A stretch of DNA of 46,065 nt from positions 1 through 46,065 of the forward strand of contig SFDG01000010.1 in NCBI GenBank assembly GCA_004558305.1, given 5' to 3'. This DNA comes from Phocaeicola plebeius (GTDB lineage: Bacteria > Bacteroidota > Bacteroidia > Bacteroidales > Bacteroidaceae). The notes under the pieces were generated by a model. The model did not search any database, was not told the DNA's origin, and saw only the letters and a list, made by a program, of their open reading frames with translations. Shown piece by piece: positions 34,498 to 42,818 of this stretch (position 1 is the stretch's first letter; each line of letters opens with the position of its first letter). A program made the translations under genes and the position numbers.

Positions 34498-34529
34498 CAA
34501 AGATACGACAAATCTCTGGAATAATCGAA
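34498..34529 (-). promoter_or_regulatory. S46 peptidase promoter
   Basis: On the minus strand TTCG (34526-34529, one mismatch to TTTG), 20 bp, TATCTTTG (34498-34505). The leader would be about 25 nt to the ATG at 34465. Confidence 0.6.
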
Positions 34530-34823
34530 TAAAAAGAGAGAAATGGAGTTAAAGGGCTTAGTAAAAAGGAACTTATGAAGCCCGATGAAGTCAAGGGAAG
34601 AACCGGGTAATCCCAGGATATTTTTGGACATTCTCCACGTATCCGACAGACGGATAATCGGGACGGGCAATCCGTCGAGTGTTGTCAGGAAGCATCCCGT
34701 CTTCATCGGTACTATGTTATCTTCTAGACTCCCGTCACATACTTCTTCCGGTGTTTCATAATGGATTTCATGTTCTGCACCGCTCAATCAGTCAGTTGCT
34801 GAATGATGGGCAAAAGCGACTCC

Positions 34824-34904
34824 TTCGCAGCCTGTTCTAATGTCGCTTCGCAGCCTGTTCTAACGTTGCTTCGCAGCCTGTTCTAACGTTGCTTCGTAGC
34901 CTGT
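34824..34904. repeat. Tandem repeat, 23-bp unit, 3.5 copies
   Basis: Units start at 34824, 34847, 34870 and 34893 with TTCGCAGCCTGTTCTAA; the last (TTCGTAGCCTGT) is partial. Units 2 and 3 are identical, unit 1 differs at two positions. There are no spacers, so this is not a CRISPR array. The copy number could vary between strains. Confidence 0.85.
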
Positions 34905-34972
34905 CGGAAGAGGAGATGTTTCGGGAATCTTTCATGGAAATGCGTGGCTCCAACCAGGGAAAATTGCGTTGT

Positions 34973-34984
34973 GTTACATGTAAC
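34973..34984. promoter_or_regulatory. Palindrome GTTACATGTAAC upstream of lipB
   Basis: Perfect 12-bp palindrome, flanked outside by TTGCGTT on the left and GCAA on the right, giving an imperfect larger dyad. It lies about 70 bp upstream of the lipB -7 element. Could be an operator; no regulator is known. Confidence 0.4.
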
Positions 34985-35053
34985 GCAACATCAGAATCAA
35001 CCTATGCAGTACACATACCAGTTGGTTCATGATATAAAATCCGTTTTTTATTG

Positions 35054-35061
35054 TAACTTTG
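35054..35061 (+). promoter_or_regulatory. lipB -7 element
   Basis: TAACTTTG matches TAnnTTTG; no TTTG at standard spacing. It lies 26 bp before the ATG at 35088 and sets the start there. Confidence 0.5.
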
Positions 35062-35087
35062 CAAAAGACAAACAAAATAGCAATACT

Positions 35088-35747
35088 ATGGATTTGAAGA
35101 TTGAGCAGTGGGGGCAGGTACCCTACAAAGAGGCATGGGAGCGACAGACTTTCCTGTTCGACCAGCTGGTGGCCGCCAAGCAAGCGGGGACTCCTTATGA
35201 AAATCGACTGGTGTTCTGTGAACATCCTCACGTATATACATTGGGCCGTCACGGCAAAACGGGTAACCTGCTGATGGGAGAGGAGCAGTTGCGGCGCATA
35301 CATGCCGAACTGTTCCACATCGACCGCGGTGGGGACATCACGTATCACGGGCCGGGACAGTTGGTCTGTTATCCCATTCTGAATCTGGAGGAGGCTCATC
35401 TGGGACTGAAGGAATACATCCATCGGCTGGAAGAGGCCGTTATCCGTGTCTGTGCATCCTATGGGGTGGCAGCCGGGCGTGTGGAGGGAGCGACAGGAGT
35501 GTGGCTGGACATCGGAACGCCTCGGGAACGGAAAATCTGTGCCATTGGGGTGAGGAGCAGTCATTTCGTGACTATGCACGGACTGGCACTTAATGTGAAC
35601 ACCGACTTGAACTATTTCCGCTATATCCATCCCTGCGGCTTCATTGACAAGGGTGTCACTTCGCTGCAGCGCGAGACCGGGCAGGAAATCGGGATGGAGG
35701 AAGTGACTCAGAGGTTGGATGCCGCCTTGCGGGAGTTACTCGGATAA
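35088..35747 (+). CDS. lipB: Octanoyltransferase LipB (lipoate biosynthesis)
   Basis: 219 aa; transfers octanoyl groups from acyl-carrier protein to lipoyl domains. The motif RGGDITYHGPGQLVCYPIL (80-98), catalytic K149 (KICAIGVR) and C183 (HPCGFIDKGVTSL) are present. The ATG at 35088 was preferred because upstream in-frame codons cross the -7 element. No lipA is nearby. Confidence 0.95.
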   Translation: MDLKIEQWGQVPYKEAWERQTFLFDQLVAAKQAGTPYENRLVFCEHPHVYTLGRHGKTGNLLMGEEQLRRIHAELFHIDRGGDITYHGPGQLVCYPILNLEEAHLGLKEYIHRLEEAVIRVCASYGVAAGRVEGATGVWLDIGTPRERKICAIGVRSSHFVTMHGLALNVNTDLNYFRYIHPCGFIDKGVTSLQRETGQEIGMEEVTQRLDAALRELLG

Positions 35748-35920
35748 GTATGATTAAACCTATAAAAATATTGAAGGTATGGGCCAATCAGTGTATCCAG
35801 ACAATCAGGATAGATAATGCCAGCGTTTTGTTGGAATATACATATATATATATAAGAATCACAGGTAAGTGGTGGTGTTCCTACAGTCATTGAAGGAAGT
35901 TTTTTGTGAGCTGACCAACG

Positions 35921-35954
35921 GACAGACCAAAGGAAGGTATTCCCCTGGTCTGTC
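35921..35954 (+). terminator. Possible lipB terminator hairpin
   Basis: GACAGACCA (35921-35929) pairs perfectly with TGGTCTGTC (35946-35954). The following bases are TGACATCGTTTTCT, a weak T-tract, so termination is only likely. Confidence 0.45.
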
Positions 35955-36044
35955 TGACATCGTTTTCTAATCAGCTATTTTTCACACAAATGTTACTCCG
36001 GATATTGTCGGATTCCAAGTCTTGGTCAGTTCTGCGAGGAAAAA

Positions 36045-36076
36045 GAAAAGGGAGAACCCGCTGGCACTCCCTTTTC
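36045..36076 (-). terminator. Terminator of the small transcription unit
   Basis: On the minus strand GAAAAGGGAG (plus 36067-36076) pairs with CTCCCTTTTC (plus 36045-36054) around a 12-nt loop, followed by TTTTTCC. The hairpin's first arm overlaps the stop codon of the 13-codon ORF. Confidence 0.8.
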
Positions 36077-36116
36077 ACAACACAAAAACTAAACTAGACT
36101 TAACTAAACTATTCAT
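36075..36116 (-). CDS. 13-residue putative peptide (MNSLVKSSLVFVL)
   Basis: ATG at 36116 and TGA at 36077-36075. It is hydrophobic, without similarity to any protein known to me. The stop lies inside the terminator stem, so translation could affect termination. Whether it is translated is unknown. Confidence 0.35.
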   Translation of the reverse strand: MNSLVKSSLVFVL

Positions 36117-36155
36117 TTTGGAAGTTTCACAACTTCGTTTCTATTATGTACAACG

Positions 36156-36187
36156 CAAATATAGGCGATATTCTTCAGATGACCAAA
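36156..36187 (-). promoter_or_regulatory. Promoter of the small transcription unit
   Basis: On the minus strand TTTG (36184-36187), exactly 20 bp, TATATTTG (36156-36163): full match to the Bacteroidetes consensus. It is one of the best promoters in the window. Confidence 0.8.
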
Positions 36188-36245
36188 CGTAAAGGCAAAA
36201 AAAATCGATTTTTCTTTAAAAAAGTGCCGTTTGGCGAGAAATATA

Positions 36246-36989
36246 TTAAATAATATGTTCGTTGACATAATTTTGGAGTTCCTGCTTGTAACTGTCCGAG
36301 ACGGGAATGTATTCTTTTCCGAAGACAATCCTTCCTTTGTCGATGACCGAAATTTTGCTTTTCTGTACGATGAACGAGCGGTGTACCCGTAGGAAACGGG
36401 AAGCGGGCAGCCTTTCTTCCAAGGCTCTCAGACTGACCAAGGAGAGGACGGGTCGGGACTCGTCTTCCAGGTGAATCTTCACGTAGTCTTTCAAGCCTTC
36501 GATGTAGCGAATTTTGTCCAAAGGAATCTGTACCAGTTTGTAGTCACTTTTTACATAAATAAAGTCACTATCGGCTGTTCCCGGGTTGGACGGTAGGGAA
36601 ATGGCAGGCGGTTGCTCGGCCCGTTGCTGCAGGTCGAACCACTGCCGGGCACGGTTCACAGCTTCCAGGAAGTCTGCATAGCTGATGGGCTTGAGCAGGT
36701 AGTCGAGGGCATGGACCCGGTAGCCGTCGAGCGCATATTGGCTGAAGGCGGTAGTGAACACGATGCGGGTGCTTTCGGGTACCATCCGCGAATATTCCAG
36801 CCCGCTCAGTTCGGGCATTTGGATGTCCAGGAACAGCAGGTCCACCGGGTGTTCCGGAAGGCCGTGCAGGGCCTGGACGGCACTGGGATAACTGCCGCAC
36901 AGCTCTAGCGAGGGAGTCTTGCGGACATAGCTTTCAAGGAGGCTGAGGGCGAGGGGTTCGTCGTCGACAAGGGCACAACGGATATTCAT
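36246..36989 (-). CDS. LytTR-family response regulator
   Basis: 247 aa. The receiver domain (1-120) has the acidic pair DD (9-10), the phospho-acceptor D55 (FLDIQMPEL) and the conserved Lys in YLLKPISY. A LytTR DNA-binding domain follows (about 140-247, with VKSDYKLVQIPLDKIRYIEG and FLRVHRSFIV). It starts 4 bp after the histidine kinase gene, so the two are a two-component system. It is the last gene of the efflux operon, which suggests that the system controls or senses stress linked to this pump. Confidence 0.93.
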   Translation of the reverse strand: MNIRCALVDDEPLALSLLESYVRKTPSLELCGSYPSAVQALHGLPEHPVDLLFLDIQMPELSGLEYSRMVPESTRIVFTTAFSQYALDGYRVHALDYLLKPISYADFLEAVNRARQWFDLQQRAEQPPAISLPSNPGTADSDFIYVKSDYKLVQIPLDKIRYIEGLKDYVKIHLEDESRPVLSLVSLRALEERLPASRFLRVHRSFIVQKSKISVIDKGRIVFGKEYIPVSDSYKQELQNYVNEHII

Positions 36990-36993
36990 GGTG

Positions 36994-38082
36994 TCAGGAA
37001 AGAGGGTTAGACGAAATGGAAGAGGGCTGGAACAGGGTAATCGACGACACGTAAGTCTTGCCGTCGTCGGTCAGCTGCCGTTCCCAGCGGTAATGACCCG
37101 GATACAGCAGTTCCAGCCGTTGCGACACTTGCTGGAGGCCGATGCCTGATCCACTCTTGTCGGAACGGCTTTTCGGGTAGTTGCTGTTGACAATCCGGCA
37201 GCAAACCGAAGTGGCGTCTTCCGACAGACAGATGTGGATGAAGCTGGGTTCGGTGGGCGAGATGCCGTGCTTGAACGCATTCTCGATGAGGGAGATGAAC
37301 AGCAGCGGGGCAATGGGGGTCTGACTGCCGGGCTGGATGTCGAACCGGGCTTCCAGCGACACCTGGGCGGGGATGCGGATCCGCATCAGTTCGATATAGT
37401 TGCGGATGAAGTCAGCCTCTTTCGACAGGGGGACATACAGGCTCTGGTTGTCGTAGAGCACGTAACGCAACAGCTTGCTCAGTTCCTGGACGGCCTGCTG
37501 GGCCTTGTCGGCATCGAACGAAATCAGGGCATAGATGTTGTTGAGTGTATTGAGCAGGAAGTGCGGGTTCAGTTGGTTGCGCAGGTTCTTCAATTCCGCT
37601 TCTGTGCGGCTTTTCACGGCTTCCCGGCGGGCAGCCTCACTTTCCTGCAGGCGACGGCTCACCCGGATGGCGACACTGATGCACACGGCAAAGACCAGCG
37701 AGGTGACATCGCGGAAAAAGAAGACATACTGCGGAGGAGGAACCCGATCGCCGGGGTGGGGACGGAAACCGCCGAAGTAGAGCGAGCTGGCGTACCGGAG
37801 GGCCAGGGCCAGGGCCACGATGGTCAGGGTGTTGACTGCCAGGAAACGCCACAGCCGGTTCTCTTGGAAGAGGATGCGGGGGATGTAGTACCAATAGTTC
37901 AGGTAGAACACGCAGAGCAGCGAGAGGGGGACCAGCATGTGAAACCAATAATGGGTCAGGTGCTGGTCGTCGTTGGGTTGCTGCATCAGCAGCAGGGGGG
38001 ATGCTAAAACCATGGTCCAGCTGATGAAGTGGACCATGGCTTCCAGCCAACGGCGGTTGGTATGGGACAGATGGAGTGTCAT
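36994..38082 (-). CDS. LytS/YehU-type sensor histidine kinase
   Basis: 362 aa. Four predicted membrane segments in the N-terminal part (about 15-35, 46-68, 78-103, 121-141), a short coiled linker, then the His-kinase motif LNPHFLLNTLNN with the phosphorylated H174, N-box IENAFKH (N268) and G-box GSGIGLQ (311-317). There is no extracellular sensor domain, which is typical for this class. ATG 38082 was chosen since the frame upstream overlaps the permease gene; it lies 17 bp after that gene's stop. Confidence 0.92.
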   Translation of the reverse strand: MTLHLSHTNRRWLEAMVHFISWTMVLASPLLLMQQPNDDQHLTHYWFHMLVPLSLLCVFYLNYWYYIPRILFQENRLWRFLAVNTLTIVALALALRYASSLYFGGFRPHPGDRVPPPQYVFFFRDVTSLVFAVCISVAIRVSRRLQESEAARREAVKSRTEAELKNLRNQLNPHFLLNTLNNIYALISFDADKAQQAVQELSKLLRYVLYDNQSLYVPLSKEADFIRNYIELMRIRIPAQVSLEARFDIQPGSQTPIAPLLFISLIENAFKHGISPTEPSFIHICLSEDATSVCCRIVNSNYPKSRSDKSGSGIGLQQVSQRLELLYPGHYRWERQLTDDGKTYVSSITLFQPSSISSNPLS

Positions 38083-38099
38083 AGGGATGTACCGGTCTG

Positions 38100-39320
38100 T
38101 TATTCGTATCTCAACGCTTCTATCGGATCCAGGTCTGCTGCCTTTTTGGCAGGATACCAGCCGAAGAATACGCCGGTAAAGGTACAAACAATAAATGAAA
38201 GGAGCACGCTCCACGGCTGGATAAATATGGGCCAGTGGGCAAAATTCCGGATGAGCAGGCTCGCACCGCATCCGAACAGGACACCGATGAGGCCGCCGGT
38301 GATGCTGATGAGGATGGCCTCGATGAGGAACTGGGAGAGGATGTCGACACCGCGGGCCCCTACCGACATGCGCAGGCCGATTTCGCGGGTGCGCTCGGTG
38401 ACCGACACGTACATGATGTTCATGATGCCGATGCCGCCCACGACCAGCGAGATGCCGGCCACGCAGCCCAGCAGGGTGGTCATCAGGTCGGTGGTGCTGT
38501 TCATCATAGAGCTGAGTTCCTGCTGCGTGCGGATGGTGAAGTCGTCGTCGTCCGTATCCTTCAGCTTGTGGGCCCGGCGCAGGATGGTGGTGATCTCATC
38601 GACGGCCTGGTCGGTCATGTCTTCCGTCAGGGCCGAGGCGAAGACGCCGCCCAGGTAGGTCTGGGCCAGCAAGCGTTTCATTACGGTGGTGTAGGGGGCC
38701 AGCACCACATCGTCCTGGTCCATGCCCATGGAGTTGTAGCCTTTCGATTTCAGCACCCCGACCACGCGCAGGGGAATCTTGTTGCAACGGATGACTTTCC
38801 CAATGGGGTCAGAGCCGTCGGGGAAGAGGTTGTCGACAATCGTCTTGCCGATGACGCACACCTTGGCGGCGGTGCGGATGTCATCTTCGGTGAACATCTC
38901 GCCGCTCTCTACCGACAGCTGGCGGATGGTGAGGTAGTCTTGGCTCACCCCGCTGACCGACGAGGGATAGTTGTTGGCGCCGGCGATGAGCTGTCCCGAC
39001 GAGGACACGTTGGGACTGATAGCGGAGAGGTACATGCACTCGTTGCGCAGCTGTTCGTAGTTCTCCAGTTTCAGCGTCTGCATGGACGAAGCGTCCTGGC
39101 GTACGCCGCCCCGCATCTCGGCACCGGGGTGAATCATGATCATGTTCGACCCCATCTCGGAAATCTGCTGCTGGATGCTGCGTTTCGAGCCTTGGCCGAT
39201 GGCGAGCATGGCAATGACCGACGCCACGCCGATGATGATGCCCAGCATGGTGAGGAAGGCACGCATCTTGTTGTTGGCAAGTGCCCGGAGGGCTATCTTG
39301 AATAAGTTGGTTCCGTTCAT
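38100..39320 (-). CDS. MacB-like ABC transporter permease
   Basis: 406 aa. N-terminal membrane helix (about 20-42, MLGIIIGVASVIAML), a large periplasmic MacB_PCD domain, and three C-terminal helices (FtsX family, GIGIMNIMYVSVTERTREIGLR). No nucleotide-binding domain is fused; that is the separate gene upstream. It probably works with the ATPase, membrane fusion protein and TolC-like channel encoded in the same operon. Confidence 0.93.
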   Translation of the reverse strand: MNGTNLFKIALRALANNKMRAFLTMLGIIIGVASVIAMLAIGQGSKRSIQQQISEMGSNMIMIHPGAEMRGGVRQDASSMQTLKLENYEQLRNECMYLSAISPNVSSSGQLIAGANNYPSSVSGVSQDYLTIRQLSVESGEMFTEDDIRTAAKVCVIGKTIVDNLFPDGSDPIGKVIRCNKIPLRVVGVLKSKGYNSMGMDQDDVVLAPYTTVMKRLLAQTYLGGVFASALTEDMTDQAVDEITTILRRAHKLKDTDDDDFTIRTQQELSSMMNSTTDLMTTLLGCVAGISLVVGGIGIMNIMYVSVTERTREIGLRMSVGARGVDILSQFLIEAILISITGGLIGVLFGCGASLLIRNFAHWPIFIQPWSVLLSFIVCTFTGVFFGWYPAKKAADLDPIEALRYE

Positions 39321-39347
39321 AATGGCAATAGTTATTATAAGGTAGTA

Positions 39348-40091
39348 TCAGTCGTCATCGCTCACCGGCAGGGCGGCAAGGGCCTCGGCTGCCGACAGGA
39401 TGTGCGGATTGGTGGTGTCTTCAATCACGTGGCCGTCGCGCAGCCGGATGTTGCGGCTGCTGTATTGCGACAGTTCGGGATTGTGGGTCACGAAAATGAT
39501 GGTGCGCCCTTCGGCATGGAGTTGCTGGAAGAGGACCAGAATCTCGAACGAGGTGCGGGTGTCCAGGTTGCCCGTGGCTTCGTCGGCCAGGATGACGGCA
39601 GGATTGTTCACCAGCGCGCGGGCGATGGCCACGCGCTGCATCTGTCCGCCTGACATCTGGTTCGACTTGTGCTCCAGGCGGTCGCCCAGCCCCACCGCTT
39701 TCAGGGCGGCGATGGCCCGGCGGCGGCGTTCGGCGGCACTGACCGCCGAATTGTACATCAGCGGCAGCTCCACGTTCTCCACGGCGGTGGTCTTGGGCAG
39801 CAGGTTGTAGTTCTGGAACACGAAGCCGATTTTCCGGTTGCGGAGCACAGCCCGCTGCGGCTTGCTCATGGTGCGTACCGACACGCCGTCGAGCAGGTAT
39901 TCGCCGCTGGTGGGGGTGTCGAGGCAGCCCAGTGTGTTCAGCAGCGTGGACTTGCCGGAACCGGATGCGCCCATGATGGTGACGAACTCCCCTTCGTTGA
40001 TGGTGAAGGAAATGCCCCGCAGTGCATGGACCACTTCTTCGCCCACCTGGAAGTTCCGTTTGATGTTCTGTAGTTCTATGACTGGTTTCAT
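39348..40091 (-). CDS. ABC transporter ATP-binding protein (MacB/LolD-type)
   Basis: 247 aa. Walker A GASGSGKST (41-49), Q-loop FQNYNLL, signature MSGGQ (146-150), Walker B ILADE (167-171), then a C-terminal extension of about 20 acidic residues. ATG at 40091. It lies 27 bp before the permease gene and 40 bp after the broken membrane-fusion gene. Confidence 0.94.
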   Translation of the reverse strand: MKPVIELQNIKRNFQVGEEVVHALRGISFTINEGEFVTIMGASGSGKSTLLNTLGCLDTPTSGEYLLDGVSVRTMSKPQRAVLRNRKIGFVFQNYNLLPKTTAVENVELPLMYNSAVSAAERRRRAIAALKAVGLGDRLEHKSNQMSGGQMQRVAIARALVNNPAVILADEATGNLDTRTSFEILVLFQQLHAEGRTIIFVTHNPELSQYSSRNIRLRDGHVIEDTTNPHILSAAEALAALPVSDDD

Positions 40092-40131
40092 GATGGATGT
40101 CTTTTTAAGGGATTCTCTTTGTACCCGGCGG

Positions 40132-41273
40132 TTATTTCTTGCTCTTCTCTCCCGGCCGTTTCGGCATGAAGGGGCTGCGTTCGCCGTCGGCAAGTGCCGG
40201 ACCTTGTGCGGCTGCATCTGTCGTGCCGCTGACGATGGTGCCCGTCACGATGCGGGTCCCCTCGCTGATGCCGTCCAGGATTTCGGTGTGCTGGCCGTCG
40301 CTCAGTCCCGTCCGTACCGGATGGGCCACGAAGGCATTGCCTTCCAGGGTCCATACCTTGTGGGGAGCGTCGGTGTCGGTCACGGTGCGCTTGCCGATGA
40401 TGCCCGGTTCGGGCGTGAAGCGCAGGGCTTTGTTGGAGACGCGGGCCACTCCCTCACGGGTCTGGGTGAAGATGGTCACGTTGGCGGTGAGGCGCGGCTT
40501 CAGCTTCAGGTCGGGATTGTCGGCACTGATGACCACCTCGTAGGTCACCACCGTGGTGGAGCTGCTGGTGGTGGAGCTGCTCGACGAACTGTTGGCACTG
40601 CCCAGGCGCACCTGCTTCACCCGGCCTTCGAACACGTCGTCGGGATAGGCATCGACGGTGAAGGTCACCCGTGCCCCTTCATCGATGCCGGCAATGTCGG
40701 CTTCATCCACGTTGGCGACTACCTGCATCTGGGTCTGGTCACCACGCCGTTGATGGGTGAGGTGATGGTGGCATACGACAGGTTGCGCTGTGCCTTCGAG
40801 TAGGCCGCCTGGCTCTGCTCGAACTTGCTTGCCGCGCTCTGGTAGTTGTAGAGCGCCAGTTCATAGTCTTGCTCGCTGATCAGTTCCTTCTGATACAGCT
40901 TTTCGTTGCGGGTGTAGAGTTTTTTCTGGTATTCGTATTCCGCCTTTGCCCCGTCGTAGGTGGCTTTGGCGGACTGAAGGTCGTTGGTCAGGGTCACGCG
41001 GTCCATTTCGGCGATGACCTCTCCGGCCTTCACCACCGAGTTGTAGTCTACATAGATCTTGTCGATGATGCCGGACACCTGTGTGCCGACTTCCACTTCT
41101 GTCACCGGCTCGATGGTGCCGGTGGCGGTGATGGAGTTGCTGATGTCTCCCCGTTCCACGGTTTCGGTAGAGAAGTCCACTTTGCCTTGCGCTTTCGGAT
41201 TGCCGAGCATCCAGCAGCCTGCTCCGATGATGACCACTGCTGCGGCACTGACGATGATAAGTTTCTTTTTCAT
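40132..41273 (-). pseudogene. MacA-like membrane fusion protein, broken by an internal deletion and frameshift
   Basis: Two frames that should form one adaptor. The 5' part (ATG 41273; 184 aa) has the signal anchor, first lipoyl half, hairpin and second lipoyl half up to SPINGVV, then runs into TRPRCR and a stop at 40719. The 3' part resumes in another frame at DQTQMQVVANVDEAD (about 40740) with the beta-barrel domains. In the family about 25 residues (roughly SR.VEEGQTV...PTLFTIA) separate GVV from TQMQV; they are missing. So the break is an out-of-frame deletion at about 40738-40745, not a single-base slip. Either the gene is inactive or the assembly is wrong. Confidence 0.8.
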
Positions 41274-41304
41274 ATTATAATAGGTGTTGTTTTGAATCGG
41301 TTGG

Positions 41305-42648
41305 TTAGAGTTTCATTTCTTTTCCTGCGTAGAAGTCAAGCAGGGTACGGTCGAGCAGTGCCATGTATTTCGCCTGCACCCGTTGCTGCTGGGCACTGAG
41401 CAGGTTGTTCTTTTCCGTCAGCAGTTCGACGGTGTTCTTCATGCCCAGGCTGAACTGCTCGTTGGTCAGCGCGAAGCTCGTCTGGCTGCTTTTCAGCTTG
41501 GCATCGGCGGCGGCAAACTGCTGCTGGGCGTTGAGGGCGTCCAGCCACAGGCTCTCGATGGTGGCATAGAGTTCCTTGCGCTTGCTCTCGAGGTCGTAGA
41601 GGCTGCTGTCGTACTGCAGGTGGGCCTTCTGCACGCTGCCCTTGGCGGAGCGGCCGTCGAAGATGGGCAGGCTCAGGCTGATGCCCACCATGTTGTTCCA
41701 TCCGTATTTCATCTGCTGCGCCCAGTTGCTGGTGCTGGCACTGTTGGTGGTGCTGCTGCTCGATGCCGACAGGCTGATGGTGGGCAGGAAGCTGGCCTTG
41801 GCGGTTGAGATGGCACGCTGTGCGTTCTCGATGCTCAGCTTGCTGCTCTGTATTTCGGGCCGTCCTGCCAGGGCGGCGGCATAGACGTCCGCTTGGTCGG
41901 GCAGCAGCTGCAGGACCTTCTCGTCGCCCAGCTCCGGCAGTTCGGGCTGGAAATCCGTGTCGCCGTCCAGTTCCAGCAGCTGCTTCAGCTGCAGGTTGTA
42001 GTTGCGCAACGCACTTTCCGCGCTCACCACCTGGTACTGGTCGTTGCTGACCTGTGCTTCCAGCTGTGCCAGGTCCACTTTCGAGAGGCTGCCTTCCTGG
42101 TAGAGCTGGCGTCCGCGTTCGCAGGTGGCCTGGCTGGTGGCCAGGGTCCCCTGGTTGATGCGGAGCGACTCGTCGGCATACAGCAGCTGGATGAACAGCT
42201 TGGCGATTTCCTCCTGCAGCGTGTTGGCGGTCTGCTCCACGGCCAGTCCGGCGATGTCGCGGTTCGTCTGCTGCGTCTTGATGTTGTTCAGCCGGCGTCC
42301 CCCGTTCCACACCGTCCACTGGGCATTGAGGTTGTAGTTGCCGTTGTAGGTGTTCTTGTCATTGCTGGTGATGATTTCCGTTCCGCTGACCGTGCTGCTT
42401 TGCTTCTGGTAAGGGCGGTTCACCAACGTGTGGGCGGTGCTCAGCGACAGGGTGGGGAAGAGGGCGGCCTTGGCCGTTTTCACGTCCACCTCCGACTCCT
42501 GCAGCGCAATCTTGTTCTGCTGCAGCTGGATGTTCTTTTCGAGTGCATAGCTGATGCAGTCGTCGAGCGACCAGGTCTTGGCCTCTTGTGCCAGCAGGGG
42601 CGAGGCGGTGGCGGCGAGCATCAGTAGCGTGAGTGCCTGTTGTTTCAT
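41305..42648 (-). CDS. TolC-family outer-membrane efflux protein
   Basis: 447 aa with a signal peptide (1-20, LLMLAATASPLLA) and two repeats of the outer membrane efflux domain, made of long helices with LDDCISYALEKN and AKAALFPTLSLS near the start and LAGRPEIQ...SAKASFLPTISLS in the middle. It is the first gene of the operon; 31 bp separate it from the fusion-protein gene. Confidence 0.93.
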   Translation of the reverse strand: MKQQALTLLMLAATASPLLAQEAKTWSLDDCISYALEKNIQLQQNKIALQESEVDVKTAKAALFPTLSLSTAHTLVNRPYQKQSSTVSGTEIITSNDKNTYNGNYNLNAQWTVWNGGRRLNNIKTQQTNRDIAGLAVEQTANTLQEEIAKLFIQLLYADESLRINQGTLATSQATCERGRQLYQEGSLSKVDLAQLEAQVSNDQYQVVSAESALRNYNLQLKQLLELDGDTDFQPELPELGDEKVLQLLPDQADVYAAALAGRPEIQSSKLSIENAQRAISTAKASFLPTISLSASSSSTTNSASTSNWAQQMKYGWNNMVGISLSLPIFDGRSAKGSVQKAHLQYDSSLYDLESKRKELYATIESLWLDALNAQQQFAAADAKLKSSQTSFALTNEQFSLGMKNTVELLTEKNNLLSAQQQRVQAKYMALLDRTLLDFYAGKEMKL

Positions 42649-42676
42649 GATCGGTTTCGTTTAAAAATTCACAATG

Positions 42677-42708
42677 CAAAAGTAGGAACCCGTCTGTTTT
42701 TGTGCAAA
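42677..42708 (-). promoter_or_regulatory. Promoter of the efflux and two-component operon
   Basis: On the minus strand TTTG (42705-42708), exactly 20 bp, TACTTTTG (42677-42684), a full match to the consensus. It likely drives tolC through the LytTR gene. Confidence 0.8.
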
Positions 42709-42784
42709 AGTTTTCGCCGAGTGCCGATTTTATGCAGACAAAACCTTGTTTTTTCCCGATAAATGCTGTTTCTTTGTAAATAGA

Positions 42785-42792
42785 TAAATTTG
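42785..42792 (+). promoter_or_regulatory. -7 element for DUF4492-cydAB
   Basis: TAAATTTG matches TAnnTTTG; no TTTG at the usual distance. It lies 26 bp before the DUF4492 ATG. Confidence 0.4.
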
Positions 42793-42818
42793 GATAAGAC
42801 ATACCTCCTGAACAAGCC

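Larger units (their letters stand above)
34466..35087. other. Divergent region between S46 peptidase and lipB
   Basis: 622 bp. It contains the S46 promoter, a 23-bp tandem repeat (34824-34904), a perfect 12-bp palindrome (34973-34984) and the lipB -7 element (35054-35061). A minus-strand frame at 34482-34787 has no recognisable features and overlaps the promoter. Confidence 0.65.
36040..36149 (-). ncRNA. Candidate small RNA with a 13-codon ORF
   Basis: A complete transcription unit of about 110 nt: a perfect promoter (36156-36187), a small stem-loop GAAGTT-GTGA-AACTTC (36121-36136 on plus), a 13-codon ORF (36075-36116) and an intrinsic terminator. The nearest downstream gene on its strand is absent (lipB is on the plus strand), so it is not a leader of a gene. 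It lies just after the LytTR operon end. Confidence 0.6.
35748..36245. other. Intergenic region between lipB and the LytTR regulator
   Basis: 498 bp. Contains a TA run (35840-35852), a hairpin at 35921-35954, and a complete minus-strand transcription unit (promoter 36156-36187, terminator 36045-36076). Confidence 0.65.

Noticed and set aside
34482..34787. 101-codon minus-strand frame upstream of the S46 gene
   Set aside because: It overlaps the S46 promoter, has no recognisable domain or promoter of its own, and ends in low-complexity hydrophobic sequence.
34824..34904. CRISPR array
   Set aside because: Units are contiguous, without spacers, and no cas genes are nearby.
35838..35855. TA dinucleotide run
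   Set aside because: Short AT run in an intergenic spacer with no clear role; too common to report as a feature.
36113..36328. 71-codon minus-strand frame
   Set aside because: It overlaps the end of the LytTR gene and runs through the small-RNA promoter.
40719..40745. Programmed frameshift in the membrane fusion gene
   Set aside because: Not a slippery site alone; about 25 conserved residues are missing, so a slip would not restore the protein.
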